From contig CALJOK010000020.1 in NCBI GenBank assembly GCA_937981555.1, positions 62,001-126,000 on the forward strand: a DNA stretch of 64,000 nt. The letters are read 5' to 3'. A program made the translations under genes and the position numbers. The DNA comes from an uncultured Saprospiraceae bacterium (GTDB lineage: Bacteria; Bacteroidota; Bacteroidia; Chitinophagales; Saprospiraceae). Below are positions 55,322 to 63,278 of this stretch, in pieces (positions within the stretch are counted from its first letter, which is position 1; each line of letters starts with the position of its first letter). Below the pieces are notes generated by a model. The model saw only the letters and a list, made by a program, of their open reading frames with translations, did not search any database and had not been told where the DNA came from.

Positions 55322-56359
55322 TTAATTTTTAATAATTTTCTTTGTCCATTTATCATCAAAAACAAAGAAGTAACTTCCCGATTCAAAAGAAGAAATATCT
55401 AAGGTGTAATTATTTGATATGACTACTTCTTGTATTTTCATTCCTAACAGGTTGTATATACTGCAATTGGATTGTTCGGTAATTCCTTTAATGATAACAA
55501 AATCACTTGAAGGGTTTGGGAAAATGGAAACACTTGGGATTTCTAGCGCAACAGTTGAAACGATCTGGTCAGCATATTTTAGAATTAAACCATTTTGTAC
55601 ATCAGAAACATACATATCATTTCCTACAAATGCGAAGTCACCTGCATGATAACCATCGTCGATAAGTGTCACACTAGGTGACGGAGAGTTAATATCTAAT
55701 TGGGCAATTTCATTACTGGTTACTTCAATAAAATATAAAACAGTATCTATAATTACCAGACCGCCTAATGGTCCTTGTAATCCAGAGATCACATCAGTAA
55801 TGATTGGTGTTGCACTAGTTAAATCAATTTTAGAAATACTATTCCCCAAATATTCAGAGAAATATAAATCATCGCCATTGATTTCTAAACCATAAGGGGT
55901 AAGTAATCCAGAAAGTATAATGGTTGGAGTTGGATTACTTTGAGTAATATCAATTTTAGAAATCGTCCCTTGGTTATATTCTGTAAAGTAAAGATCATTG
56001 CCAGATATGACAAGATCCTCTGGGGTTTGAACTCCTGAAATTACGACGATTGGAGTTGGATTACTTTGAGTAATATCAATTTTAGAAATCGTTCCTCCGT
56101 TATATTCCGTGAAGTAAATAAAATTATCCTTTACTACTAAATGGTTAGGTCTGTCTAAACCATTTACAACTGTAATTGGAGTGGGGTTGGCAGATGATAA
56201 ATCTATTTTCGAAATTTCATTGTCATCAGCTTCTACGATATATAGAAAATTATTGCTTTCTACAATACCTAATGGCCAACTAACATCGGTTACGATTTCT
56301 ACTTGTGCATGAATATTAAGATAAGCAATGGTAAGCAGAAGGAGTAATGTTTTTTTCAT
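55322..56359 (-). CDS. Secreted beta-propeller protein with T9SS C-terminal domain
   Basis: 345 residues. A signal peptide (ending NIHAQ) precedes about five to six propeller units: FLYIVEADDNEISKIDLSSA, then two nearly identical YFTEYN.GTISKIDITQSN units, then YFSEYLGNSISKIDLTSA. The C-terminal domain (about 277-345; SIFPNPSSDFVIIKG, SIYNLLGMKIQEV, LDISSFESGSYFF) is a type A Por secretion tail, so the protein is exported by type IX secretion. Ligand unknown. A 43-base exact DNA repeat at 126-base spacing shows recent unit duplication. It lies 81 bases downstream of the MoxR-vWA operon on the same strand. Confidence 0.88.
   Translation of the reverse strand: MKKTLLLLLTIAYLNIHAQVEIVTDVSWPLGIVESNNFLYIVEADDNEISKIDLSSANPTPITVVNGLDRPNHLVVKDNFIYFTEYNGGTISKIDITQSNPTPIVVISGVQTPEDLVISGNDLYFTEYNQGTISKIDITQSNPTPTIILSGLLTPYGLEINGDDLYFSEYLGNSISKIDLTSATPIITDVISGLQGPLGGLVIIDTVLYFIEVTSNEIAQLDINSPSPSVTLIDDGYHAGDFAFVGNDMYVSDVQNGLILKYADQIVSTVALEIPSVSIFPNPSSDFVIIKGITEQSNCSIYNLLGMKIQEVVISNNYTLDISSFESGSYFFVFDDKWTKKIIKN
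55924..56092 (-). repeat. 126-base tandem duplication inside the propeller gene
   Basis: A 43-base string (TTGGAGTTGGATTACTTTGA onward) occurs at 55924-55966 and again, identical, at 56050-56092. The 126-base period equals one 42-residue propeller unit. Confidence 0.85.
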
Positions 56360-56440
56360 ATCAATTTTTTGTTTAAGTACGATTTATAATTTTATTCTTT
56401 GTCAACTTCCAATAAAATAGAATTAGGTTGAAGGTATGAT

Positions 56441-58156
56441 TCAACCATTTTTAAATCTCGAAATATCTTTAATAATTTCATGATCATCCCTATTGAATTT
56501 TTTTAACTCCTCAACAATTCGAGGTTGTTTAGCAGCAGCTTGAGCAATTAGTTCATATCCAATATTTTTCAAATGTTCTTGCAAATCTCTCTTGGTTTTA
56601 AATTCATGTTGAATCACTCGAAGGAAATTCATTTTATTTGGTTCAGATAATTTTTGATGATAAATATAATCATATTGATTTTTTAAAACCTTTGAATCTG
56701 AAATATTGTCATAGTATTTTATTAAACAATGGTAGCTTTCAAAATTTTTCTCCCAACCTTCTAATAAAATATTTTGTGCGCCATCTAGATCTTCAATTTT
56801 ATTTTGGAAAACTGTGGCAGCATTTAAATATTGATTTTTACTCATCAACTTCTCTGCAGTCTTTGTAAAATATTGATTCGCTAATGCTCTTTTTTTAAGC
56901 GTCAAATATAAATCTCCAACCTTAGAAAAATTTTCTATTTCTTCATACAGTTCAATTGCTTTATAGGTCATGTTTCCTTTTTCATAACATTCCGCTGCTT
57001 TAACTTTATTATTTACATGCTTCAAATAAATAGCAGCAGCTTGCTTATATAACTTTCCATTTTCTAAAGTTTGTGCAGCTTGATAAGGGTTTTTAAGCAA
57101 CTTTAAATATACGAAAGCTGCTTTCTCATATTCCTTTTTTGCGATCAACGCCAAAGCTGTTTTTCGATATTGTTCCTCCAATTGAAAATAACTATCCCCC
57201 ATATCGATACTTCCACCGCCTCCGCCTCCAGACCAATTTCCAGTTCCAAAAACAGATAAGTCTCCCCATCGTTTATTCCAGGTAAAGGAACCCTGAGAAC
57301 CACCTCTTGATGAATTATTTGGATCAAGAGGAATCGCATATTTTAAGGCTTCTTCTGGATTCTCATCTAGCATTTTTAATAATTTATCCAGTTGCTTTTG
57401 ATTTCTTTCTTCTAAGTTTTCGTAATCCTCTTGCCAATCTTCAATGGTGTTATTTTTTTCTCCAGAAAAAGAATTTAAAAAGGAATCCACTTTTTCTCCA
57501 AATGCTGTTTTCTCAGAACCAGTCAATTCTTCTCCTTCTTTCTTTGTTGAAAAGAAATTTTTATAAAAAGCGAGTCTTCCTTTTTCAAAAAAGTTTAAGG
57601 GCTGATTGGGTAATTTTTCTCTTTTAGGAACGGTGTTCTTTTCCAAGTTTTCCAAAACTTCTTCCTCACTTTCTGGCTTGATATAAAAACTTGAAATTCC
57701 TTTTGGATGAAAAACAGATGCTTCTGGTCGACTAATTTCAATCGGGTTTTCAATTGGAGTTAAAGTCAATTTTTCAAAATCCACTTGCTCTTCTAACTTG
57801 ACTATTCCAAATTCTGGATGGAAAATATAAATTCCTTCAGCAAATAAAAGCGCTTTATCTGAATCATTTATGTTCGGAAGCAGCGTTGATTTTTCTGCGA
57901 TAAAAAAGTTAGAAAATACGGTTTGGCAAAGTTGATTTTTTCCAACTTCATTACTCTTTAGATTTTGATTAGAAATTACAAAGCAACCCCAAATCGAGTT
58001 TGCGGTAGTATCAGGAATAGGAAATACTTGAACTTCTTGCAAAGAAAATTTTAATCGTTGCAATTCCAAAACCCATTCTTTTGCCGAAGTATTTCTAATG
58101 AGAAAACTTCGAGTAGGGTAGACATTAACCTTGGAAGGTTTAAGTTTAAGTTCCAT
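56441..58156 (-). CDS. MoxR-vWA-bpX operon: accessory protein with helical repeats
   Basis: 571 residues, no signal peptide. The N-terminal 150 residues are beta-rich (NVYPTRSFLIRNTSAKEW, CFVISNQNL, FAEGIYIFHPEFGIVKL) and probably a bpX-type domain of the ternary systems (I cannot give the number). A Glu/Lys-rich linker follows, then a Gly-rich loop (GTGNWSGGGGGGSIDMGD, about 307-324) and TPR-like helical hairpins to the end (ALALIAKKEYEKAAFVYLKL, AAAIYLKHVNNKVKAAECYE, AKELIEYEEI-like units). The start overlaps the end of the vWA gene by 11 bases, so the two are translationally coupled. It is likely the scaffold or adaptor of the complex; that is inference. Confidence 0.7.
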   Translation of the reverse strand: MELKLKPSKVNVYPTRSFLIRNTSAKEWVLELQRLKFSLQEVQVFPIPDTTANSIWGCFVISNQNLKSNEVGKNQLCQTVFSNFFIAEKSTLLPNINDSDKALLFAEGIYIFHPEFGIVKLEEQVDFEKLTLTPIENPIEISRPEASVFHPKGISSFYIKPESEEEVLENLEKNTVPKREKLPNQPLNFFEKGRLAFYKNFFSTKKEGEELTGSEKTAFGEKVDSFLNSFSGEKNNTIEDWQEDYENLEERNQKQLDKLLKMLDENPEEALKYAIPLDPNNSSRGGSQGSFTWNKRWGDLSVFGTGNWSGGGGGGSIDMGDSYFQLEEQYRKTALALIAKKEYEKAAFVYLKLLKNPYQAAQTLENGKLYKQAAAIYLKHVNNKVKAAECYEKGNMTYKAIELYEEIENFSKVGDLYLTLKKRALANQYFTKTAEKLMSKNQYLNAATVFQNKIEDLDGAQNILLEGWEKNFESYHCLIKYYDNISDSKVLKNQYDYIYHQKLSEPNKMNFLRVIQHEFKTKRDLQEHLKNIGYELIAQAAAKQPRIVEELKKFNRDDHEIIKDISRFKNG

Positions 58157-60680
58157 TATTTAAAATCGTTTGGATAAAAGGTTTTACATATTCTGAAAAG
58201 AAATTTTGAACAGGTATTTCATCTTGTCTCTTGAAAGCTGGATTAGTTTCAATTATTTCGACATCCGCTCCATTATCCATTAATGCATATCGATTCAGAC
58301 TAGCTTTTTTTGAAGTAAAGAAAGTTTGTAAATTATGTGGCGTTTCATCTGCTATCTTTTTACATTCTTTCAGACCAAATCCAGTAATTGTTTTAATAGT
58401 TTTGACCACTTCCAATTTTGATTTTTCACCACCATCTTTTAAATTAATTTCATAAAGTGGTTGACTTCTAAAATATTCATTTCCAGCAAAACATTTTTGA
58501 TTAGCAATTCCACTCGACATATTTAAAACGGACGGAAAATAAAACGGATAATTTGCTTCGTCACTACTCTTTAAAATAAACAACCCTGGATTGATTAATT
58601 CAACGGTACTACCATCTGGAAATTGAAAATAATTATCATCAATCATTTTCGCAGTTGCAACATGTTTAACTGTTGAGTTATGTTCTAACTTAATATGAAA
58701 TCCCGAATTTACCACAAGCTCATGCTTATTAAATATTAATCGACCATCCTCACTAATGCCTACCGATTTTAATTTCTTTAAAAGATTATGATAAAAATGA
58801 ACCTTAGTTTGATTCTCAAGATCCTCTTTTAATTTTTTATCATACATAGTTCTGTATGACTTATCAAAATCAAGTTTCACTATATTTCCCTCTATGTCAA
58901 TTTTCCAGGTTGGATTATCGTAATTAAAACCAACATGATAAAAGGAATGATCCTTAAAAACAAAACTCCTTCTTGGAAGCTTTCTCCAACTGTCAAAATA
59001 AAACTTCTTTTCCTTTTTAGTAGTAAGGTTGATGATCCGAACTTCTCTATTTTGAGGATTAAAAGTTAAGAGAATATATTCCCCGTTATGCATGACACCG
59101 ACTTCAAAGTCTGTACTAGAAATTTTTAAATTCTCATGAACAATTTCCCAACCTTTGGAACCTTTGCCTTTATTTTTATCAAAATATCGAAGCAAGGTTC
59201 TATCTTTTGTAATTAGAAAAATTTCCCCGTTTTCGGTTTTTATGATACCTCTACTTTCCTGTGGAGGTTTAATCAAAATAGGGTAGAAGTTATGTTTTTC
59301 TCTAACGCGAGCAACTATTTTCCTTTTAGGTTTTTTCTCCCAAAGTCTGCGCAAAGGAATTTCTAAATGTTGAATATGCTTCTTACTTCTTTTTAGTTTT
59401 TTATAAATATCGATTTGACCAGTTGAATCATTGAAGATCAAATAATTAATTTGCTCGCCATAATCTGATAATGCTTTGGACATTTCATTTTGTAATGGAA
59501 CTGATTTTTCAGTAATCAAAAAGACTTCTCGATTTTTATTGGAAGGAAATAAGCTAAAATATTCCTCGATTCCTTTGGCTGAATTTAAAGTCGCTTCCAC
59601 TTTTTGTAATCCATGAATTAAATCATGAACTGATTCAAATTGGATTGACTGAACAGTATCTCCAATAGCAAAGACTTCACATTCAAAATCAGACTTTGGA
59701 TGTTTTGCAATCGCGAGCATTGTCGCATACGCAACCGTTTTTGGTGTTCCCCAATTTCGCATAGAAACATCAATCAAAATGATTCGCTTTAAATCATTCG
59801 AAGATGGGGGAGACTCTCGATTTAAAAACAACGCCTCATTATTCGCTAGCCTTGACAAAAAAGTCAAATCATCATTCGCATATTCTGAAATCAAAAGTTG
59901 ATCAAAGTTTCCTTTGTTCGTCAAATCAGATACACCTCCAATTGGCATTTGGCTAGGGGAGTTTTTATGAAAAGGTAAATTTAATCCTGACCAAATTTGT
60001 TTGACCAACGCACCTACTTTAAAAGTCCTTGGATCATTAGAAAGATTTTCAATTAGATCTTCTGATTTATTTGGTTCCTCTAAAATGATCGGATCTTCCT
60101 GCACGGGAAGGTCAACCATTTTTTCAATAATGGATTCTACCGTTGGGAATTTTTGATTGATGATTCCTAGCGTTTTTATGGTTTTGCGAAACCCAGGAGG
60201 AACTACCGCAAATTCTTTTTTTTCTAAAAATGCTTGTGAGCTGTCGATATATAATGCTGCAATTTTATAAGAATCTCTAAGGCTCAAAATATTATGGCAA
60301 TCAAAAAAAATTGCTTTCAGTAAAATTATTTTGTTCTTACCCGATTTATATTTTTTATCAATCTTTTGAAGTCTTTTTAGGAAATCAAATGAACCATGTA
60401 AATTCTCATCTGCTGAAAATTGAGGTTGAGATTTACTAAACCTATGAGCTATAATATTTTTTACCATCTCAATATCTTTATCCCCATTCGGATTCAATGC
60501 AATCAAAGACAAAATCAATGCACCAAAAGGAGGAAGTCCTTGAGGAGCTAATTCTTTGACAATGTTTAAAATAACCATCCGATAAGCAATCGTATTTCCA
60601 TTTGGAATACTGATCACTTCCGCAGCATCTTCCCATTCCCAAAAATAATTATGATAAGATTGGTAATATTCAATAGACAT
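58146..60680 (-). CDS. vWA protein with propeller-like middle and L7/L12-like C-terminus
   Basis: 844 residues, cytoplasmic. An N-terminal helical domain (1-170) resembles the helical part of the ternary-system proteins. The vWA domain (about 295-440) begins RIILIDVSMRNWGTPK with an altered MIDAS (D304-x-S306-x-Arg rather than DxSxS). The middle (about 460-740) has recurring beta units (IIKTENGEIFLITKDR, VGVMHNGEYILLTFNPQN, SVGISEDGRLIFNKHEL), consistent with a propeller. The C-terminus (753-813) matches the L7/L12 C-terminal fold: EVVKTIKTITGFGLKECKKI and DNGADVEIIE. It lies 5 bases after the accessory gene upstream and overlaps the next gene by 11 bases. It is likely the substrate-binding arm that MoxR acts on. 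Confidence 0.8.
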   Translation of the reverse strand: MSIEYYQSYHNYFWEWEDAAEVISIPNGNTIAYRMVILNIVKELAPQGLPPFGALILSLIALNPNGDKDIEMVKNIIAHRFSKSQPQFSADENLHGSFDFLKRLQKIDKKYKSGKNKIILLKAIFFDCHNILSLRDSYKIAALYIDSSQAFLEKKEFAVVPPGFRKTIKTLGIINQKFPTVESIIEKMVDLPVQEDPIILEEPNKSEDLIENLSNDPRTFKVGALVKQIWSGLNLPFHKNSPSQMPIGGVSDLTNKGNFDQLLISEYANDDLTFLSRLANNEALFLNRESPPSSNDLKRIILIDVSMRNWGTPKTVAYATMLAIAKHPKSDFECEVFAIGDTVQSIQFESVHDLIHGLQKVEATLNSAKGIEEYFSLFPSNKNREVFLITEKSVPLQNEMSKALSDYGEQINYLIFNDSTGQIDIYKKLKRSKKHIQHLEIPLRRLWEKKPKRKIVARVREKHNFYPILIKPPQESRGIIKTENGEIFLITKDRTLLRYFDKNKGKGSKGWEIVHENLKISSTDFEVGVMHNGEYILLTFNPQNREVRIINLTTKKEKKFYFDSWRKLPRRSFVFKDHSFYHVGFNYDNPTWKIDIEGNIVKLDFDKSYRTMYDKKLKEDLENQTKVHFYHNLLKKLKSVGISEDGRLIFNKHELVVNSGFHIKLEHNSTVKHVATAKMIDDNYFQFPDGSTVELINPGLFILKSSDEANYPFYFPSVLNMSSGIANQKCFAGNEYFRSQPLYEINLKDGGEKSKLEVVKTIKTITGFGLKECKKIADETPHNLQTFFTSKKASLNRYALMDNGADVEIIETNPAFKRQDEIPVQNFFSEYVKPFIQTILNNGT

Positions 60681-60685
60681 TTTTA

Positions 60686-61420
60686 TTAGACTAATTTTTG
60701 TTTAGTTTTTCTAAAAGAACTTAAAGTGAGTGGCATCAGCTGACTTTTTTCTAAAGCAAAGTAAGTCGCATTTTTAAACCAAATGACCCAAGCACTTTTA
60801 GTTGTATTAATTTTTTTGTTGATCGTTTCACTTATTATAGCAAGCTCAAAATTATATCCTACTGGAATGATCGCTTCTTGGTTTTTCCAAAAAACAGTTC
60901 CACTAATCGGTAAAAGCGGTTTTCCAAAAATCAATACTTCCGAAGTTCCGATAACTACCCAAGTTAAATTTTTTAATCTAATGGCAGGAGCTGTATTTAA
61001 GTAATTTTCCAAAGTGGAAATATCAGTCAATAAAACTTCCGCTGCTCTTTCCACTTCCTCCTGAACTAATTTTATCGCCACCTTTTCTTCAATTCCAAAA
61101 TAGTTGAAGTTCGCATTTTTGATTTCCAAAGGAAAGGCTCTTTCGATTGGTGTCCACAAACAACTTGGTTCATTTCGATCTGGCAATAAACTATTGAGTA
61201 AAAACAACTTAGATTCTTTTCGATAAAAAATAGTTTTGTACGGAACACTTTTTACTTCTATCGATTCGATCTGATGATGCTCAAAATTGGTGATCCAAAT
61301 TTGATCTTTATCAAAAGCTACTTTTAGATTACTCCATTTTCTTAGCGGAGCAAGATCCTCTTGATTGATTTTATCCATCAATAAAAAGTAGGCTATACTG
61401 CTTGAAGAATCTTGTGCCAT
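60686..61420 (-). CDS. MoxR-vWA-bpX operon: accessory beta-rich protein
   Basis: 244 residues, no family name certain. Strand-rich ends (SSIAYFLLMDK, VAFDKDQIWITNFEHHQIES, TIFYRKESKLFLLN) enclose a helical central part (EEKVAIKLVQEEVERAAEVL). NLTWVVIGTSEVLIFGKPLL and PVGYNFELAIISE continue the beta pattern. It fits the small bpX-type partners in MoxR-vWA systems. The ATG at 61420 overlaps the MoxR gene by 28 bases; an ATG at 61378, 14 bases after the MoxR stop, is also possible. It is followed at 5 bases by the vWA gene. Confidence 0.65.
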   Translation of the reverse strand: MAQDSSSSIAYFLLMDKINQEDLAPLRKWSNLKVAFDKDQIWITNFEHHQIESIEVKSVPYKTIFYRKESKLFLLNSLLPDRNEPSCLWTPIERAFPLEIKNANFNYFGIEEKVAIKLVQEEVERAAEVLLTDISTLENYLNTAPAIRLKNLTWVVIGTSEVLIFGKPLLPISGTVFWKNQEAIIPVGYNFELAIISETINKKINTTKSAWVIWFKNATYFALEKSQLMPLTLSSFRKTKQKLV

Positions 61421-62529
61421 AACGTTTCAATTTCTGTGGTCAAATGTTGTTTGTGTTCTTGGTTTTTTATCCAACTCGCCCGAGTCTGCACATATCGAAG
61501 TTTATCCTTAATTACATTTTGCTCTTCAAATGAGAGTGTTTCATTTTCCCATTTAGCTTTTAGCAAATTAACCTCTTTCATTAATTCTTCCGCCTTGGGG
61601 ATTTTATTAAATAGTGCTTGAGGATGTGCATCAGGTTGTTCCTCTTTTTCGATAATAGAATCGATGACTCCTGCTAAGATTTCAATTTGTTCCTCTGTAT
61701 CCCAAATATATTTTAAGACCCAAAGGTCTGACAAGATCGCTGATTTTCGATTACACATAATCGCACTTGCCGCTATCAAGTTTTGAATTTTTACGGCACG
61801 TCTATCAGAAACCTTTACGCCAGTATTTCTTAAATTATGAATTAAGTCAACATATGGTTTTCGAATAGGAGCTAAATCAACCGTTCGAGTTTCTTGTTGG
61901 ATGGCAATAATTTCTTTTGGGAAAATCATAGGACGCTCCGTGCTATCTTGATTTTCTAATTTCCGACCTGCCAACAAAACATCTTCCAATAAATCAGGAT
62001 TAACATAATCACACCGTACTCTTACCAGAAACCTATCAAGCAAAGCATTTAAGGATTCATCTTCGGGCAAAAGATTACTCGCACCGACAAACATCAAAGC
62101 AGGAATTTTTTTGGTTTCTCTTCCTCTCCGAAAAGTTCGTTCGTTCAATGCCATCAAAAGACTATTTAGAATCGCACTATTGGCATTAAAGATTTCATCC
62201 AAAAAAACCATAGATGCTTCGGGAAGCATTCCTTCGGTATTGGTTTTTAATTCTCCCTCTTTTAATTTTCGAATATCAAATGGCCCAAAGATTTCATTAG
62301 GCTCCGTAAATCTGGTTAACAGATATTCGAAGTTTTTTCCTTCTTGAATACTTTGAGACAATGATCGAATGATCGCACTTTTTGCAGTTCCTGGAGGACC
62401 TAACAGAAAGGCATTTTCTTTGGCAATTAAACAAATCCCTAGCAAGTCAATGACTTCATCTTTTCCGACAAAAGAAGATTTGATATGATTTAAGACTTGA
62501 TTAAGTTTTTCAATATTAGTATTAGTCAT
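61393..62529 (-). CDS. MoxR-family AAA+ ATPase
   Basis: 378 residues, cytoplasmic. Walker A is GPPGTAKS (44-51), Walker B MVFLDEIF (107-114; D111, E112), followed by the sensor-type segment ASNLLPEDESLNALLDRFLVR (with R166 and R170 as finger candidates). The lid domain contains VSDRRAVKIQNLIAASAIM. MoxR ATPases remodel or activate vWA partners. The presence of a vWA gene in the same operon supports this. The gene overlaps its upstream neighbour by 8 bases and the downstream one by 28 bases, so expression is tightly coupled. Confidence 0.93.
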   Translation of the reverse strand: MTNTNIEKLNQVLNHIKSSFVGKDEVIDLLGICLIAKENAFLLGPPGTAKSAIIRSLSQSIQEGKNFEYLLTRFTEPNEIFGPFDIRKLKEGELKTNTEGMLPEASMVFLDEIFNANSAILNSLLMALNERTFRRGRETKKIPALMFVGASNLLPEDESLNALLDRFLVRVRCDYVNPDLLEDVLLAGRKLENQDSTERPMIFPKEIIAIQQETRTVDLAPIRKPYVDLIHNLRNTGVKVSDRRAVKIQNLIAASAIMCNRKSAILSDLWVLKYIWDTEEQIEILAGVIDSIIEKEEQPDAHPQALFNKIPKAEELMKEVNLLKAKWENETLSFEEQNVIKDKLRYVQTRASWIKNQEHKQHLTTEIETLWHKILQAV

Positions 62530-63163
62530 TTACATTTAGTGTTTTAAAATTTGGCCAAAACGTTTCTTCAAAAATTCCAAAATTAGCTTTTAGCAATTGA
62601 TTTATTTTTGGCAGTTTTGCTAGTGGAATATTTTTATGTGTGGTAATTCGGTTGAGATAAAGTTGTTGCAAACAAGGATTTGAAAAAATAACTTCTAGCT
62701 CTATTTCCTTAAAATCTAACGTATAATTGATCCCTGAAAAATGCCATGTTTTTAAATACTTTTCTAAAATAACAATAAGCGAATCTTCAGCGTCGATCAG
62801 CGACAACTGCCGTAGCATATCAGGAAGAAATCTAAAACAAAGATCAACGGATAATATCGTAGCTGGCGTAACATCAAATTGGAATGATGGAAAATAGTCT
62901 TCCATTTTTGTCTCATCATTTTCTCTAAACAAAATAAATTGACTCGCATAATAAACAGTCTCCGCAGCCCAAAGTGCTGCTGCTGAATCAAAAGCTGGTG
63001 GAGTAAATGGAAAGTCTAATGCTTCAGTTTGATACTCATCTTCTAGAAAAAGAATTATGTTTTCTTTTTCTAGCGCACTTATGGATAAAATATTTTTATA
63101 TAAAATAATTTCTTCCTTGGCTCGAAGCGTTTGTATCATATCCAAAAAGAAAGTATGCGTCAT
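62522..63163 (-). CDS. MoxR-vWA-bpX operon: first-gene accessory protein
   Basis: 213 residues. No signal peptide or TM. A core FDSAAALWAAETVYYASQFI (about 68-87), then FILFRENDE, helical FLPDMLRQLSLIDAEDSLIVI and a C-terminal LQQLYLNRITTHKNIPLAKL. I associate the ALWAAE..Y..SQ pattern with a small bpX-type family in these operons, but I cannot name it from memory with certainty. As the first gene of the operon, with an 8-base overlap into MoxR, it is probably its direct partner. A palindromic operator lies 34 bases upstream. Confidence 0.65.
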   Translation of the reverse strand: MTHTFFLDMIQTLRAKEEIILYKNILSISALEKENIILFLEDEYQTEALDFPFTPPAFDSAAALWAAETVYYASQFILFRENDETKMEDYFPSFQFDVTPATILSVDLCFRFLPDMLRQLSLIDAEDSLIVILEKYLKTWHFSGINYTLDFKEIELEVIFSNPCLQQLYLNRITTHKNIPLAKLPKINQLLKANFGIFEETFWPNFKTLNVND

Positions 63164-63197
63164 AGCAGAGCGTAATATTTAGAATTAGTTATCATAT

Positions 63198-63209
63198 TGG
63201 TTATAACCA
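63198..63209. promoter_or_regulatory. Operator-like palindrome before MoxR-vWA operon
   Basis: TGGTTATAACCA is a perfect 12-base palindrome 34 bases before the first start codon (63163) in a short 115-base gap. It is the best candidate for a repressor site of the operon. Confidence 0.5.
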
Positions 63210-63278
63210 TAAATTATTTTGTTGAGTTCCAAAAGTAAGTGGTTAGATTTAATTATTTTAGAAAATTGGGGTTTAAAC

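Noticed and set aside
55924-56092. CRISPR-like repeat
   Set aside because: Only two copies, in frame and 126 bases apart, encoding propeller units.
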